In this document: piece by piece, positions 41,431 through 49,250 of the stretch | Layout: each line of letters opens with the position of its first letter | How positions within the stretch are numbered: position 1 is the stretch's first letter | Assembly: GCA_046339595.1 (NCBI GenBank) | Contig: JBKDUF010000065.1 | Span: 1 to 64,000 of the forward strand | Direction: 5' to 3' | DNA: 64,000 bases | Origin: Ga0077527 sp021300125 | GTDB lineage: Bacteria; Pseudomonadota; Gammaproteobacteria; Burkholderiales; SG8-41 | Position numbers and translations under genes: made by a program | Notes under the pieces: model-generated | Database searches by the model: none | Told to the model about the DNA's origin: nothing | The model's input: the letters and a program-made list of their open reading frames with translations, nothing else

Positions 41431-43550
41431 ATCTGCAGCGACTGCTGCTTGAGGGTCACGTAATCCACCTTGCCGGAACCGAGCAGCGGCAGGTGGTCGA
41501 CCTTGACGATGCGCTTGGCCACCGCCAGTTCATGGGCCTTGATCTGGCGCGCGGCCTGGATCAGCGCCATGCGGTCCAGCGCGGGGTCGGTGGTGAGCAG
41601 CAGGGTGCTCTCGCCGCCGCGTGTCATCTCGACCAGGGCCGCGTGCTTGAATGCGGGCGAGGCCTGATAGGCAATCTGCTCGACCCGCTCGAGCGAGACC
41701 ATCTCGCCGGCGATCTTGGCAAAGCGCTTGACACGCCCGTGGATGGTGACAAATCCGTCGTCATCCAGGCTGACCACGTCGCCGGTGTTGTACCAGCCGG
41801 CGCCGAGTTCCGAGCGCGGCGGCTGCAGCACGCCGGGCGCGTCCGAGAACAGGTAGCCCGTCATCAGGTTGGGACCGCACACGTGCAGCACCCCGCCCTG
41901 CTCGATGCCGGGTACGGGCACGATGCGGTATTCAACGCCGGGCAGGAAACGGCCGACGCTGCCGGCACGGAACGCCAGCGGCGTGTTCAGCGCCATCGCC
42001 GGCCCGCACTCGGTGGCACCATAGCCCTCATAGACGCGCAGGCCGAACTTCTCGAACCACAGCTTCGAGACTTCGGTGTTGAGCTTCTCGCCGCCGGCGA
42101 TGGCGAAACGCACCCGATAGAAATCGTAGGGATCAGCCTGGCGCGCGTAATTGCCGAGGAAGGTGCTGGTGCCGAAGATGTAGGTGCAGTCGCGGGTGTA
42201 GGCGTATTCCGGGATCAGCTTGTAGTGCAGCGGGTTGGTATAGAGAAACAGCCGCGTGCCGGTGACCAGCGGCATCAGCGTGCAGGCGATGAGGCCGAAG
42301 GTGTGGTACATCGGCAGCGCGTTGAGGTACTTGTCCTCCGGGCCGAACTCGATCACCGACTGCAGCTGGGCCATCACGCCGAGCATCGTGTCGTGCGAGA
42401 TCACCACGCCCTTGGGACGCGCCTCCGAGCCCGAGGTGAAGAGTACGATCGCAGGCGCCCCCGGATCCTGCGGCGGGAGTGCAGCGCGCGGACGCAGCAT
42501 CGCGCGCAGCACCCATAGCTTGTCGGCGAGACGCAGGCGCTCGCGCAGGTCCTCCAGATACACGATGTCGCAGCCGGAGAGGGATTCGAGCAGGTGCTCC
42601 AGCTTGGCGGTCTGCAGGAAGGCGCGGGAGGTGATCACGGTGCGCAGCGTCGCCGCCTGCACCGCTACGCGCAGCGCCTCGGCACCGCTGGAGTAATTGA
42701 GCATCGCCGCAACGCGCCCGCGGGCGGCAAGACCGAACACCAGGCATACCGTGGCGCCAAGGTTGGGCAGCATCACGCCGACACGCTCGCCCGGGCGTGT
42801 GAAAGGCTCGCACAGCCGGCCCAGCGCGAACGCGCCCTTGATCAGGTCGTTGTAGCTGCGGACCTGGCCGCGCAGGTCCTCAATGACCTCCATGCGCCTG
42901 CCGTGCAGTTGTGCGGCGTCGAGCAGTGCCTCGATCAGGGTGCGCCGCGGCGCGGCGTTGGCCATCGAACGCTGCAGTATCTGCAGCAGTTCGCCAGCCT
43001 GCTGCCGGCGCCGCGCGGCGACAGCGGCGCTGCGTGCAGTGAGCCGCACCGAAGGCTGCAGCACCAGCCGCACTGGCGGCAGCATTCGCTTCGGCCACTG
43101 GCAGCCCAGCGCCGCCCAGCGCGTGTACTGCGTGCCTTCGATGCGCAGCGGCAGGATGTCGGCATCGCCGCGCGACGCCAGCAGCGCCGCCAGCCCGTAG
43201 ACCTTCATCGGCCCGCCGGTTGTGGTGACGCGGTCCTGCGGGAACACCACCACCGGCCGCCCCGAACGCAGCGCGCGCAGCAGACCCTTCACGCTGGCAT
43301 TGCCGCCCGGCCCCAACTCGGCGCATTCGGCAAACCGCGGCAGCCAGCGCGCGATGCGCGAACCGGCCAGTGCCCGCGGCAGCACGATCAGCGGACGGCC
43401 CGGCAGGAACATCGCGACCAGCAGCGCATCGATCGCGGAATTATGGCTGGCCATCACCAGCGGCCGGCCCCGCGCGAGTTCGCTGAGGTGACCGCTCAGA
43501 CGCAGCCGCAACAGCAGGCGGACCAGGCTTTTCAGGAGGGCATTCAGCAC
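41427..43550 (-). CDS. aas: Bifunctional acyltransferase / acyl-ACP synthetase (Aas-like)
   Basis: A 707-residue protein. An N-terminal PlsC-type acyltransferase domain has SHNSAID as the HX4D motif (residues 35-41) and a later VVFPQDR block. A central and C-terminal AMP-binding domain has VLFTSGSEARPKGVV as the P-loop and GYGATECGP, with GWYNTGDV towards the end. E. coli Aas has the same order and length (719 residues). The frame opens at 43658, but GTG at 43550 gives VLNALLKSLVRLLLRLRL, which aligns with the true N-terminus of E. coli Aas. The role is lysophospholipid re-acylation in the inner membrane. Confidence 0.88.
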   Translation of the reverse strand: MLNALLKSLVRLLLRLRLSGHLSELARGRPLVMASHNSAIDALLVAMFLPGRPLIVLPRALAGSRIARWLPRFAECAELGPGGNASVKGLLRALRSGRPVVVFPQDRVTTTGGPMKVYGLAALLASRGDADILPLRIEGTQYTRWAALGCQWPKRMLPPVRLVLQPSVRLTARSAAVAARRRQQAGELLQILQRSMANAAPRRTLIEALLDAAQLHGRRMEVIEDLRGQVRSYNDLIKGAFALGRLCEPFTRPGERVGVMLPNLGATVCLVFGLAARGRVAAMLNYSSGAEALRVAVQAATLRTVITSRAFLQTAKLEHLLESLSGCDIVYLEDLRERLRLADKLWVLRAMLRPRAALPPQDPGAPAIVLFTSGSEARPKGVVISHDTMLGVMAQLQSVIEFGPEDKYLNALPMYHTFGLIACTLMPLVTGTRLFLYTNPLHYKLIPEYAYTRDCTYIFGTSTFLGNYARQADPYDFYRVRFAIAGGEKLNTEVSKLWFEKFGLRVYEGYGATECGPAMALNTPLAFRAGSVGRFLPGVEYRIVPVPGIEQGGVLHVCGPNLMTGYLFSDAPGVLQPPRSELGAGWYNTGDVVSLDDDGFVTIHGRVKRFAKIAGEMVSLERVEQIAYQASPAFKHAALVEMTRGGESTLLLTTDPALDRMALIQAARQIKAHELAVAKRIVKVDHLPLLGSGKVDYVTLKQQSLQI

Positions 43551-43754
43551 CGGGGCTCTTTCGTTGAGGACTTCGGCGGGGTGACCCCGCTGCAGCCGGG
43601 GCCGGCGTTTGCTTTTAACCAAGCCGCTGCCTGCCGTCAAACCCGGGGGGCCCTGCAACGCCGGCAGGGCATCCGGACCGGCATTTCAGCCGCGCGAGGG
43701 CTTCATTGCAAAAAAATCTGCGCCCCGTGAAATTCAGGCCCGGAAATCTACTCT

Positions 43755-43773
43755 GCAACCTGTTGATTTAATT
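43755..43773 (-). repeat. Dispersed AT-rich motif, copy 8
   Basis: 17 of 19 matches on the minus strand (last two bases differ), preceded by ATTC in motif orientation. It shares an 18-base identity with copy 7. Confidence 0.65.
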
Positions 43774-43843
43774 GAATAAATTTTAAACTTATCATTTTGT
43801 TAGATTTGCCGCGGCTGCAAAGCCCCTCTCTAATCCCGGTCAT

Positions 43844-43858
43844 GCGTGTCTGACACGC
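43844..43858. promoter_or_regulatory. Perfect palindrome upstream of rpfF
   Basis: GCGTGTC-T-GACACGC, ending 45 bases before the rpfF start codon. It is a possible operator for the MerR-type protein encoded next door. Arms of seven bases occur by chance in a window of this size, so support is only positional. Confidence 0.4.
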
Positions 43859-43903
43859 TAAAAACCGCTGTTTTTCAATTAGATAAATGAAAGGGGTATC
43901 GCA

Positions 43904-44830
43904 ATGGAAATGCACATTCCGGCCGCCGTCCTCAGCGTCCATCATGCGGTGGTCAAACCCGATTTCGGGACCACCAGCGAGTTCCGCTTCTCTCCACAGC
44001 TGCAGGCGAGTTTTGACCGCCAGACCCGCGCCCTGTGGTCGCGCTGGACCGCGGCCCCCCGCCCCTGTTTCAACCCGGGGCTGCTTGCCGACATCCGCGC
44101 CTATTACGGCTTTCTCGGCGAGACCGGCGGTGAAATCGATTGCGGCGACACCAGCGAGCCGATCGAATACGTGATCCTGGCCTCGGGCATGCCTGGCGTG
44201 TTCCAGCTGGGGGGCGATCTCGACCTGTTCCGCCAGAAGATCGACCGCCGCGACCGCGAGGCGCTGTCGGCCTATGGCCGCGCCTGCATCGATGTGCTCT
44301 ACCGCAACTACCTCGGCCATGAGCTGCCGCTGACCACGATTTCCCTGGTGCAGGGCGAGTGCCTCGGCGGCGGTTTCGAGGCGGCGCTGTCGAGCGACCT
44401 GATCATCGCCGAGCGCCGCTCCCGCTTCGGCTTCCCGGAAATCCTGTTCAACCTGTTTCCGGGCATGGGCGCGTACTCCTTCCTCGACCGCAAGGTCGGC
44501 CAGCGCCGAGCCGAGGAGATCATCACCTCGGGCAAGATCTACACCGCCGAGGAAATGCAGGCGCTGGGGGTGATCGACGTGGTGGCCGAGGACGGCGAGG
44601 GCGAAACCGCGGTCAACCAGCTGATCCGCCAGCGCTCGCGCTCGCGCAACGGCATGGCCGCGCTCGCCGCGGTGCGCCGCCGCGTGCACCAGATCAGCTA
44701 CCAGGAGCTGGAGGACGTGGTGGAGCTGTGGGTGGATGCCGCGCTGCGCCTGAGGCCGCGCGACCTGAAACTGATGCAGCGCCTGGTGTCACGCCAGAAC
44801 GGCCTGCAGGAACCGGCGGTGGTGCATTGA
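43904..44830 (+). CDS. rpfF: DSF synthase homologue (RpfF-like crotonase)
   Basis: A 308-residue crotonase-fold enzyme closely following RpfF of Xanthomonas and Burkholderia. FQLGGDLDLF and GECLGGGFEAALSSDLIIAE form the oxyanion hole, and Glu159 and Glu179 (in GFEAAL and GFPEI) are 20 residues apart, exactly as the two catalytic glutamates of RpfF. FPGMGAYSFL also matches. It would make a cis-2-unsaturated fatty-acid signal (DSF family) from acyl-ACP by dehydration and thioester cleavage. GAAAGGGG precedes the ATG. The gene 106 bases downstream is the likely signal receptor or effector. Confidence 0.85.
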   Translation: MEMHIPAAVLSVHHAVVKPDFGTTSEFRFSPQLQASFDRQTRALWSRWTAAPRPCFNPGLLADIRAYYGFLGETGGEIDCGDTSEPIEYVILASGMPGVFQLGGDLDLFRQKIDRRDREALSAYGRACIDVLYRNYLGHELPLTTISLVQGECLGGGFEAALSSDLIIAERRSRFGFPEILFNLFPGMGAYSFLDRKVGQRRAEEIITSGKIYTAEEMQALGVIDVVAEDGEGETAVNQLIRQRSRSRNGMAALAAVRRRVHQISYQELEDVVELWVDAALRLRPRDLKLMQRLVSRQNGLQEPAVVH

Positions 44831-44936
44831 TCATGCTTCGGCACTGCAGCCGCATACGCTCTGATAAACTGGATTCCAGGTTGACGCCCGGCCCGTGCGA
44901 AAGCGCGGCCGCGGGCGTTTCGGGAGACCTGTCCGC

Positions 44937-46871
44937 ATGCCAGACTTCGAGCTGTCCTACACCATCGAGCAGACCGCCCAGCTGCTCGGCATCTCGTCGC
45001 AGAAGCTGCGGCGCTGGGACGAGCAGGGGGTGCTGACGGCGATGCGCACCGAAGGCGGCCACCGCCGCTACCCCAAGGAACTGGTCGACCGCCTGGTGCA
45101 GGCGAGCCATGCCGGCACCCAGGGTGACGCCCAGTCGCTCGAGCTGGCCAGTGTCAAGCGCACGCTGGCGGAGAAGCGCCGGATCATCCAGCTGCTGATC
45201 GAGAGCGAGGGCCGCTACCGCGACCTGGTGGAAACCTCGCACGATCTGATCTGGCAGACCGATGCCGAGGGCCGCTTCACCTACCTCAATGCCGCCGCCT
45301 ACGACATTTTCGGGCTGGCGCCGGCCGACCTCATCGGACGCTGCTTTTTCAGTTTCGAGACCAATGGCGCGCATGTGCCGAACCGGCGCTTCCTGTCGGC
45401 GTTGCGCCGCAACGGCGAGATGCAGAACTTTGTCACCCACCTCACCACCGCGCGCAGCGAGGACCGCTGGATCGGCATCAATGCCCGAGTCACCCGCGAC
45501 GAGGGCGGCGTGGTACTGGGCATCCGCGGCACCGCGCGTGACGTGACGCAGCAGCACCTGGCGATCCGCCGGGCCGAGCATGTCGCGATGCACGACACGC
45601 TGACCGACCTGCCCAACCGCAGCGCGTTGCAGCGCCAGCTCGAGACCTCGCTGCAGTCGGGCCAGGTCGGTGCGCTGCTGCTGGTGGACATGGACCACTT
45701 CAAGCGCATCAATGCGGTGTTCGGCCACGGCTCGGGCGAACAGCTGGTGATCGGGCTTTCGGGGGTGCTGCGCAGCGTCGCGCGCAGCCGCAATGGCGAG
45801 CTCTACCGCATCGGCGAGGACCGCTTCATGCTCAACCTGCCGGAGGCGCTGCGCGAGGACGCGCAAGGCGCCGCCGCAGCGGTGCTCGCCGCGGTGCAGA
45901 ACTACCGCCTGGCGATGGACCGCAACCGCGTGGTCTCCAGCGCCACCGCCTCCATCGGCATCGCGATGTACCCCTTCCACGGCGCGGACTGGAATGCCCT
46001 GCTTGCCGCGGTGGACAGCGCCACCCACCAGGCCAAGGACGAGGGGCGCAACCGGGTCGCGATGTTCAATCCCGCCTCCGACGCCCTGCGCGCCACCCAC
46101 CGCCGCACCCACTGGTCGCGGCTGATTGCCGATGCGCTGCAGCAGGACGAGATTGCGCTGTCCACGCAGCCCGCAGTGCGCATCCGCGACGGCGCGGTGC
46201 AGCACCACGAGATTTTCCTGCGCATCCGAGACGAACAGGGCCGCTGGACCGACTCGGCGCAGTTCATGGCCACCGCCGAATCGCTGGGCTTCGCGCCCGC
46301 GCTCGACCAGCGCGTGGTTGCCAGGGTGCTGGCCCATCTGCACGACCAGGGCAGCAGCTGGCGCCAGCCCTGCGCGGTGAATGTCTCGGCGGCATCGATC
46401 GCCGATCCCGACTGGACGCGCGAGCTGGGTGAACTGCTGCGCGCCTCCGGCGTTTTACCGGGACGAGTGGTGTTCGAAATCAGCGAGCGCTCGGCGATGG
46501 AAAACATCGACGCCACGGCCGCCTTCATCAGCCAGGTGCGCAGTCTCGGCGCGCGCGCCGCACTCGACGATTTCGGCGCGGGCTTCAGCTCCTTCTACTA
46601 CCTGCGCCACTTCGAGGTCGATTACCTGAAGATCGGCAGCGCCTTCACGCGCGAGCTCGACGACAATCCGGAAAGCCGTGCCTTCATCCGCGCGGTCACC
46701 GGGCTCGCCCGCGACCTCAAGCGACAGGTCATCGCCAAGGGTGTCGAAACAGAACCGGCGCTCAGGCTGCTGCGCGAATCCGGGGCGCTCTATGCCCAGG
46801 GGCGCTTTTTCCGCGGCGCCGAACCGCTGCAGGCGGACGAAACACGGCGCGTGGCCGCCAGCGGCGGCTGA
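44937..46871 (+). CDS. MerR-type HTH / PAS / degenerate GGDEF / degenerate EAL protein (RpfR-like)
   Basis: The protein has 644 residues. Residues 8-60 are a MerR-like winged helix (YTIEQTAQLLGISSQKLRRW, GGHRRYP), then a short coiled stretch and a PAS domain (about 91-205, ending GIRGTARDVT). The GGDEF domain at about 215-380 has GEDRF instead of GGDEF (residues 293-297). The EAL domain at about 390-640 has EIF for EAL (425-427), and the catalytic AEGVE reads AKGVE (Lys601), while Asn482, Glu514, DDFG and the Lys of LKIG are kept. Neither diguanylate cyclase nor phosphodiesterase activity is expected. ATG at 44937 follows GGGAG by ten bases. Directly after rpfF it looks like a DSF/c-di-GMP-responsive transcription factor. 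Confidence 0.85.
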   Translation: MPDFELSYTIEQTAQLLGISSQKLRRWDEQGVLTAMRTEGGHRRYPKELVDRLVQASHAGTQGDAQSLELASVKRTLAEKRRIIQLLIESEGRYRDLVETSHDLIWQTDAEGRFTYLNAAAYDIFGLAPADLIGRCFFSFETNGAHVPNRRFLSALRRNGEMQNFVTHLTTARSEDRWIGINARVTRDEGGVVLGIRGTARDVTQQHLAIRRAEHVAMHDTLTDLPNRSALQRQLETSLQSGQVGALLLVDMDHFKRINAVFGHGSGEQLVIGLSGVLRSVARSRNGELYRIGEDRFMLNLPEALREDAQGAAAAVLAAVQNYRLAMDRNRVVSSATASIGIAMYPFHGADWNALLAAVDSATHQAKDEGRNRVAMFNPASDALRATHRRTHWSRLIADALQQDEIALSTQPAVRIRDGAVQHHEIFLRIRDEQGRWTDSAQFMATAESLGFAPALDQRVVARVLAHLHDQGSSWRQPCAVNVSAASIADPDWTRELGELLRASGVLPGRVVFEISERSAMENIDATAAFISQVRSLGARAALDDFGAGFSSFYYLRHFEVDYLKIGSAFTRELDDNPESRAFIRAVTGLARDLKRQVIAKGVETEPALRLLRESGALYAQGRFFRGAEPLQADETRRVAASGG

Positions 46872-46887
46872 TCCCCGGCGCTGCGGC

Positions 46888-47454
46888 TCACCAGCCGTCG
46901 CGCAGGAGTTTCTCCGCCCAGAACAGGCCGAACGCGGTTTTCGGATCGGTGATGCGCCCTGCCCTGACCCAGGCCAGCGCCTCTTCCAGCGGCAGCGTCA
47001 TCATCTCCAGGAATTCGCCGTCATCGAGCGCGCTGTCCACGGCGGTCAGGCCGTCGGCGAGGAAGAGTTCGATGCGCTCGTCGGCATAGGCGATGCAGGG
47101 ATGCAGCGTGGCGAGGTGGCGCCAAGATGCCGCGGTAAAACCGCATTCCTCGCGCAGTTCGCGCCGCGCGGTGTCCAGCGGCGCCTCGCCGGCATCGATC
47201 TTGCCCGCTGGCAGTTCGATGAAATGGCGCCCCAGCGGATAGCGGAACTGCCGCTCCAGTACCACCGTGTGCGGGTCAGGCCGGGCGAGGATCAGCGCGG
47301 CGCCGGGATGGCAGATGTATTCACGCGTCGCGGTATTGCCGTCAGGCAGGCGCACGGTGTCGCGGCGCACCTTGAGCAGCCGCCCCTCGAACACCGCCTC
47401 CGAGTCAATCCGTGTTTCGCTGAAGTCTGCGGGCGGCGGCGCGGCGGGCTTCAC
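46888..47454 (-). CDS. NUDIX hydrolase (ADP-ribose pyrophosphatase-like)
   Basis: The protein has 188 residues. The NUDIX box runs from GKIDAGEAPLD to ARRELREECGF at about residues 82-104, with all Glu ligands in place. Upstream ERQFRYPLGRHFIELPAG is the usual NudF/ADPRase lead-in. It probably cleaves ADP-ribose or a related nucleoside diphosphate to AMP and a phosphate sugar. It is the last gene of the complex I transcript, four bases after the DUF2818 stop, so it may be co-expressed with respiration. Confidence 0.88.
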   Translation of the reverse strand: MKPAAPPPADFSETRIDSEAVFEGRLLKVRRDTVRLPDGNTATREYICHPGAALILARPDPHTVVLERQFRYPLGRHFIELPAGKIDAGEAPLDTARRELREECGFTAASWRHLATLHPCIAYADERIELFLADGLTAVDSALDDGEFLEMMTLPLEEALAWVRAGRITDPKTAFGLFWAEKLLRDGW

Positions 47455-47458
47455 GGCT

Positions 47459-47761
47459 TCACAGCCCGGGCTTGCGCCACAGGTAGCGGTAGACGTAGCC
47501 GGGGTAGGCGAAGACGAGGAAGAGGCTGACGGTCACGGCGTAGAACTCCCAGTTCTGGCGGTGCACCTGGCCTGCCCGGCTCTCCAGCAGCCAGGCAACG
47601 GCGCCGGTCGCGAAATAGAGGAACACCAGCTCGAGCAGGCGCCAGCCCATGTGTTTGGCGCCGGGTGGCACGCTGCGCACAAACAGCACGCGCTCGCTGA
47701 AAAACGGCAGGTTGGCGAATACCAGCGCCAGCATCAGCAGTGCCGCTGTGCTCCAGTCCAT
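47459..47761 (-). CDS. DUF2818 membrane protein of the nuo operon
   Basis: A 100-residue protein with three predicted membrane helices, starting MDWSTAALLMLALVFANLPF and with FYAVTVSLFLVFAYPGYVYRYLW near the end, the DUF2818 pattern. The frame is open to 48007, but that part overlaps nuoN and is not membrane-like. In betaproteobacteria this gene commonly follows nuoN and may be an assembly or accessory factor of complex I. Confidence 0.85.
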   Translation of the reverse strand: MDWSTAALLMLALVFANLPFFSERVLFVRSVPPGAKHMGWRLLELVFLYFATGAVAWLLESRAGQVHRQNWEFYAVTVSLFLVFAYPGYVYRYLWRKPGL

Positions 47762-47778
47762 GGCGAATTGAGACGGGG

Positions 47779-49227
47779 TCAGATCGAGGCGCGGACGGCC
47801 TCGATGCACAGCACCAGCAGCGGCTGCGGAGCGATGCCCAGCAGCAGCACCGCAAGCCCGTTGGCAGAAAGCAGCGCGCGCACGTCGCCGGAGGCGGTGA
47901 TCGGCGCGTGGTCGGTCGGCTCGTCGAAATACATCAGCTTGACGATGCGCAGGTAGTAGAACGCACCGATCAGAGAGAAGATCACCGCAACCAGGGCGAT
48001 CCACCACATCCCGATCTCGATCACTGACTGCAGCACCGCAAGCTTGGCGTAGAAGCCCACGGTCGGCGGGATGCCGGCCATCGAAAACATCAGCAGTAGC
48101 ATCAGGAAGGCATACCAGGGATTGCGCTGGTTGAGGCCCTTGTAATCGTCAAGCGCCTCCGCCTCGAAGCCCTCGCGCGACAGCAGCAGGATCATGCCGA
48201 AGGCGCCCAGCGTCATCAGCACATACACGGCAACGTAATACATGCCGGCGCCGTAGCCGTCGATGGTGCCCGAGAGCACGCCGAGCAGCAGGAAGCCCAT
48301 GTGCGAGATGGTCGAATAGGCGAGCATGCGCTTGAGGTTCGTCTGCATGATCGCGGTCAGGTTGCCGATGGCCAGCGAGAGCACCGCCATCACCGCCAGC
48401 ATGTCACGCCACTCATCGGCCAGCGCGTCGGCGCCGAGGGCCTGGGCCAGGAGGCGCATCACGATGGCGAAAGCGGCGAACTTGGGCGCAGAACCGATGA
48501 ACAGCGTCACCGCGGTGGGCGCGCCGTGGTACACGTCGGGCACCCACATGTGGAAGGGCACAGCGCCGAGCTTGAAGCCGAGGCCGGCGACGACAAAGAC
48601 CAGGCCGAACACCAGAACCATCTGGGCGCGCACGCCCTCGTTGGCCAGACGCGCAAGTTCGGTGATCTCGAGCGTTCCGGTGGCGCCGTAGAGCATCGAC
48701 ATGCCATAGAGCAGCATGCCGGAGGCGATCGCGCCAAGCACGAAATACTTCATCGCGGCCTCGGTCGCGCGCACCGAGTCGCGCTGCAGCGCAACCATCG
48801 AATACAACGACAGCGCCAGCAGTTCGAGGCCGAGGTAAAGCGTGAGCAGGTGGTTGGCCGAGATCATGACCATCATGCCCAGCGTTGCAAACAGCGCCAG
48901 CGTGAAGAACTCGCCGCGGAAGAGGCCGCGCGCGGCGTTGTAGGCGCGGGCATAAACCAGCATCACGATCACCGCCACGCAGGTGGCGAGCTTCAGCGCG
49001 TCGGCCATCAGATCGTCGACGAACATGCCGCTGAAGGTGTAGACCGGCTCGGCATTGCCGGTGAAGAAGGTCAGCAGCGCGCAGCCGGCAAGCGTGAACT
49101 GGGTGAGCCCGTAGGTGACAACGCGGTTGTCGTCGCTGATGAACAGGTCGACGATCAGCACCACGCAGGCCATCACCAGGAGGAACAGCTCCGGGTAGGC
49201 GGGCCACAGGGGCATGATGTATTCCAT
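47779..49227 (-). CDS. nuoN: NADH-quinone oxidoreductase subunit N
   Basis: A 482-residue protein with about 14 membrane helices, of the antiporter-like type. YLGLELLALSLYSMVALQRDS and KYFVLGAIASGMLLYGMSMLYG carry the conserved Glu and Lys residues of the proton channel, and FKLGAVPFHMWVPDVYHGAPT is the classic broken-helix region. It is one of three antiporter-like subunits (L, M, N) and ends the complex I genes proper. Confidence 0.97.
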   Translation of the reverse strand: MEYIMPLWPAYPELFLLVMACVVLIVDLFISDDNRVVTYGLTQFTLAGCALLTFFTGNAEPVYTFSGMFVDDLMADALKLATCVAVIVMLVYARAYNAARGLFRGEFFTLALFATLGMMVMISANHLLTLYLGLELLALSLYSMVALQRDSVRATEAAMKYFVLGAIASGMLLYGMSMLYGATGTLEITELARLANEGVRAQMVLVFGLVFVVAGLGFKLGAVPFHMWVPDVYHGAPTAVTLFIGSAPKFAAFAIVMRLLAQALGADALADEWRDMLAVMAVLSLAIGNLTAIMQTNLKRMLAYSTISHMGFLLLGVLSGTIDGYGAGMYYVAVYVLMTLGAFGMILLLSREGFEAEALDDYKGLNQRNPWYAFLMLLLMFSMAGIPPTVGFYAKLAVLQSVIEIGMWWIALVAVIFSLIGAFYYLRIVKLMYFDEPTDHAPITASGDVRALLSANGLAVLLLGIAPQPLLVLCIEAVRASI

Positions 49228-49250
49228 GGCGGTTCCGATTCCTGTTGCGG

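Larger units (their letters stand above)
43551..43903. other. Intergenic region between divergent aas and rpfF, 353 bases
   Basis: Holds the 5' side of aas, a stretch with AT content far above the window mean (43740-43810) including a motif copy (43755-43773), a palindrome (43844-43858) and the GAAAGGGG ribosome-binding site of rpfF. The leftward part (43551-43658) is open in the aas frame but lacks family similarity. Confidence 0.6.

Noticed and set aside
43559..43658. Upstream start of aas at 43658
   Set aside because: The extra 36 residues are basic and unlike any Aas; GTG at 43550 aligns with the E. coli Aas N-terminus.
5371..43773. The AT-rich motif read as FNR/ANR boxes
   Set aside because: FNR-type sites are TTGAT-N4-ATCAA; the copies contain TTGAT at most once and lack the second half.
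44831..44936. c-di-GMP riboswitch in front of the MerR-PAS-GGDEF-EAL gene
   Set aside because: The 106-base gap has one imperfect GC hairpin but none of the conserved core bases of the GEMM riboswitch classes that I could recognise.
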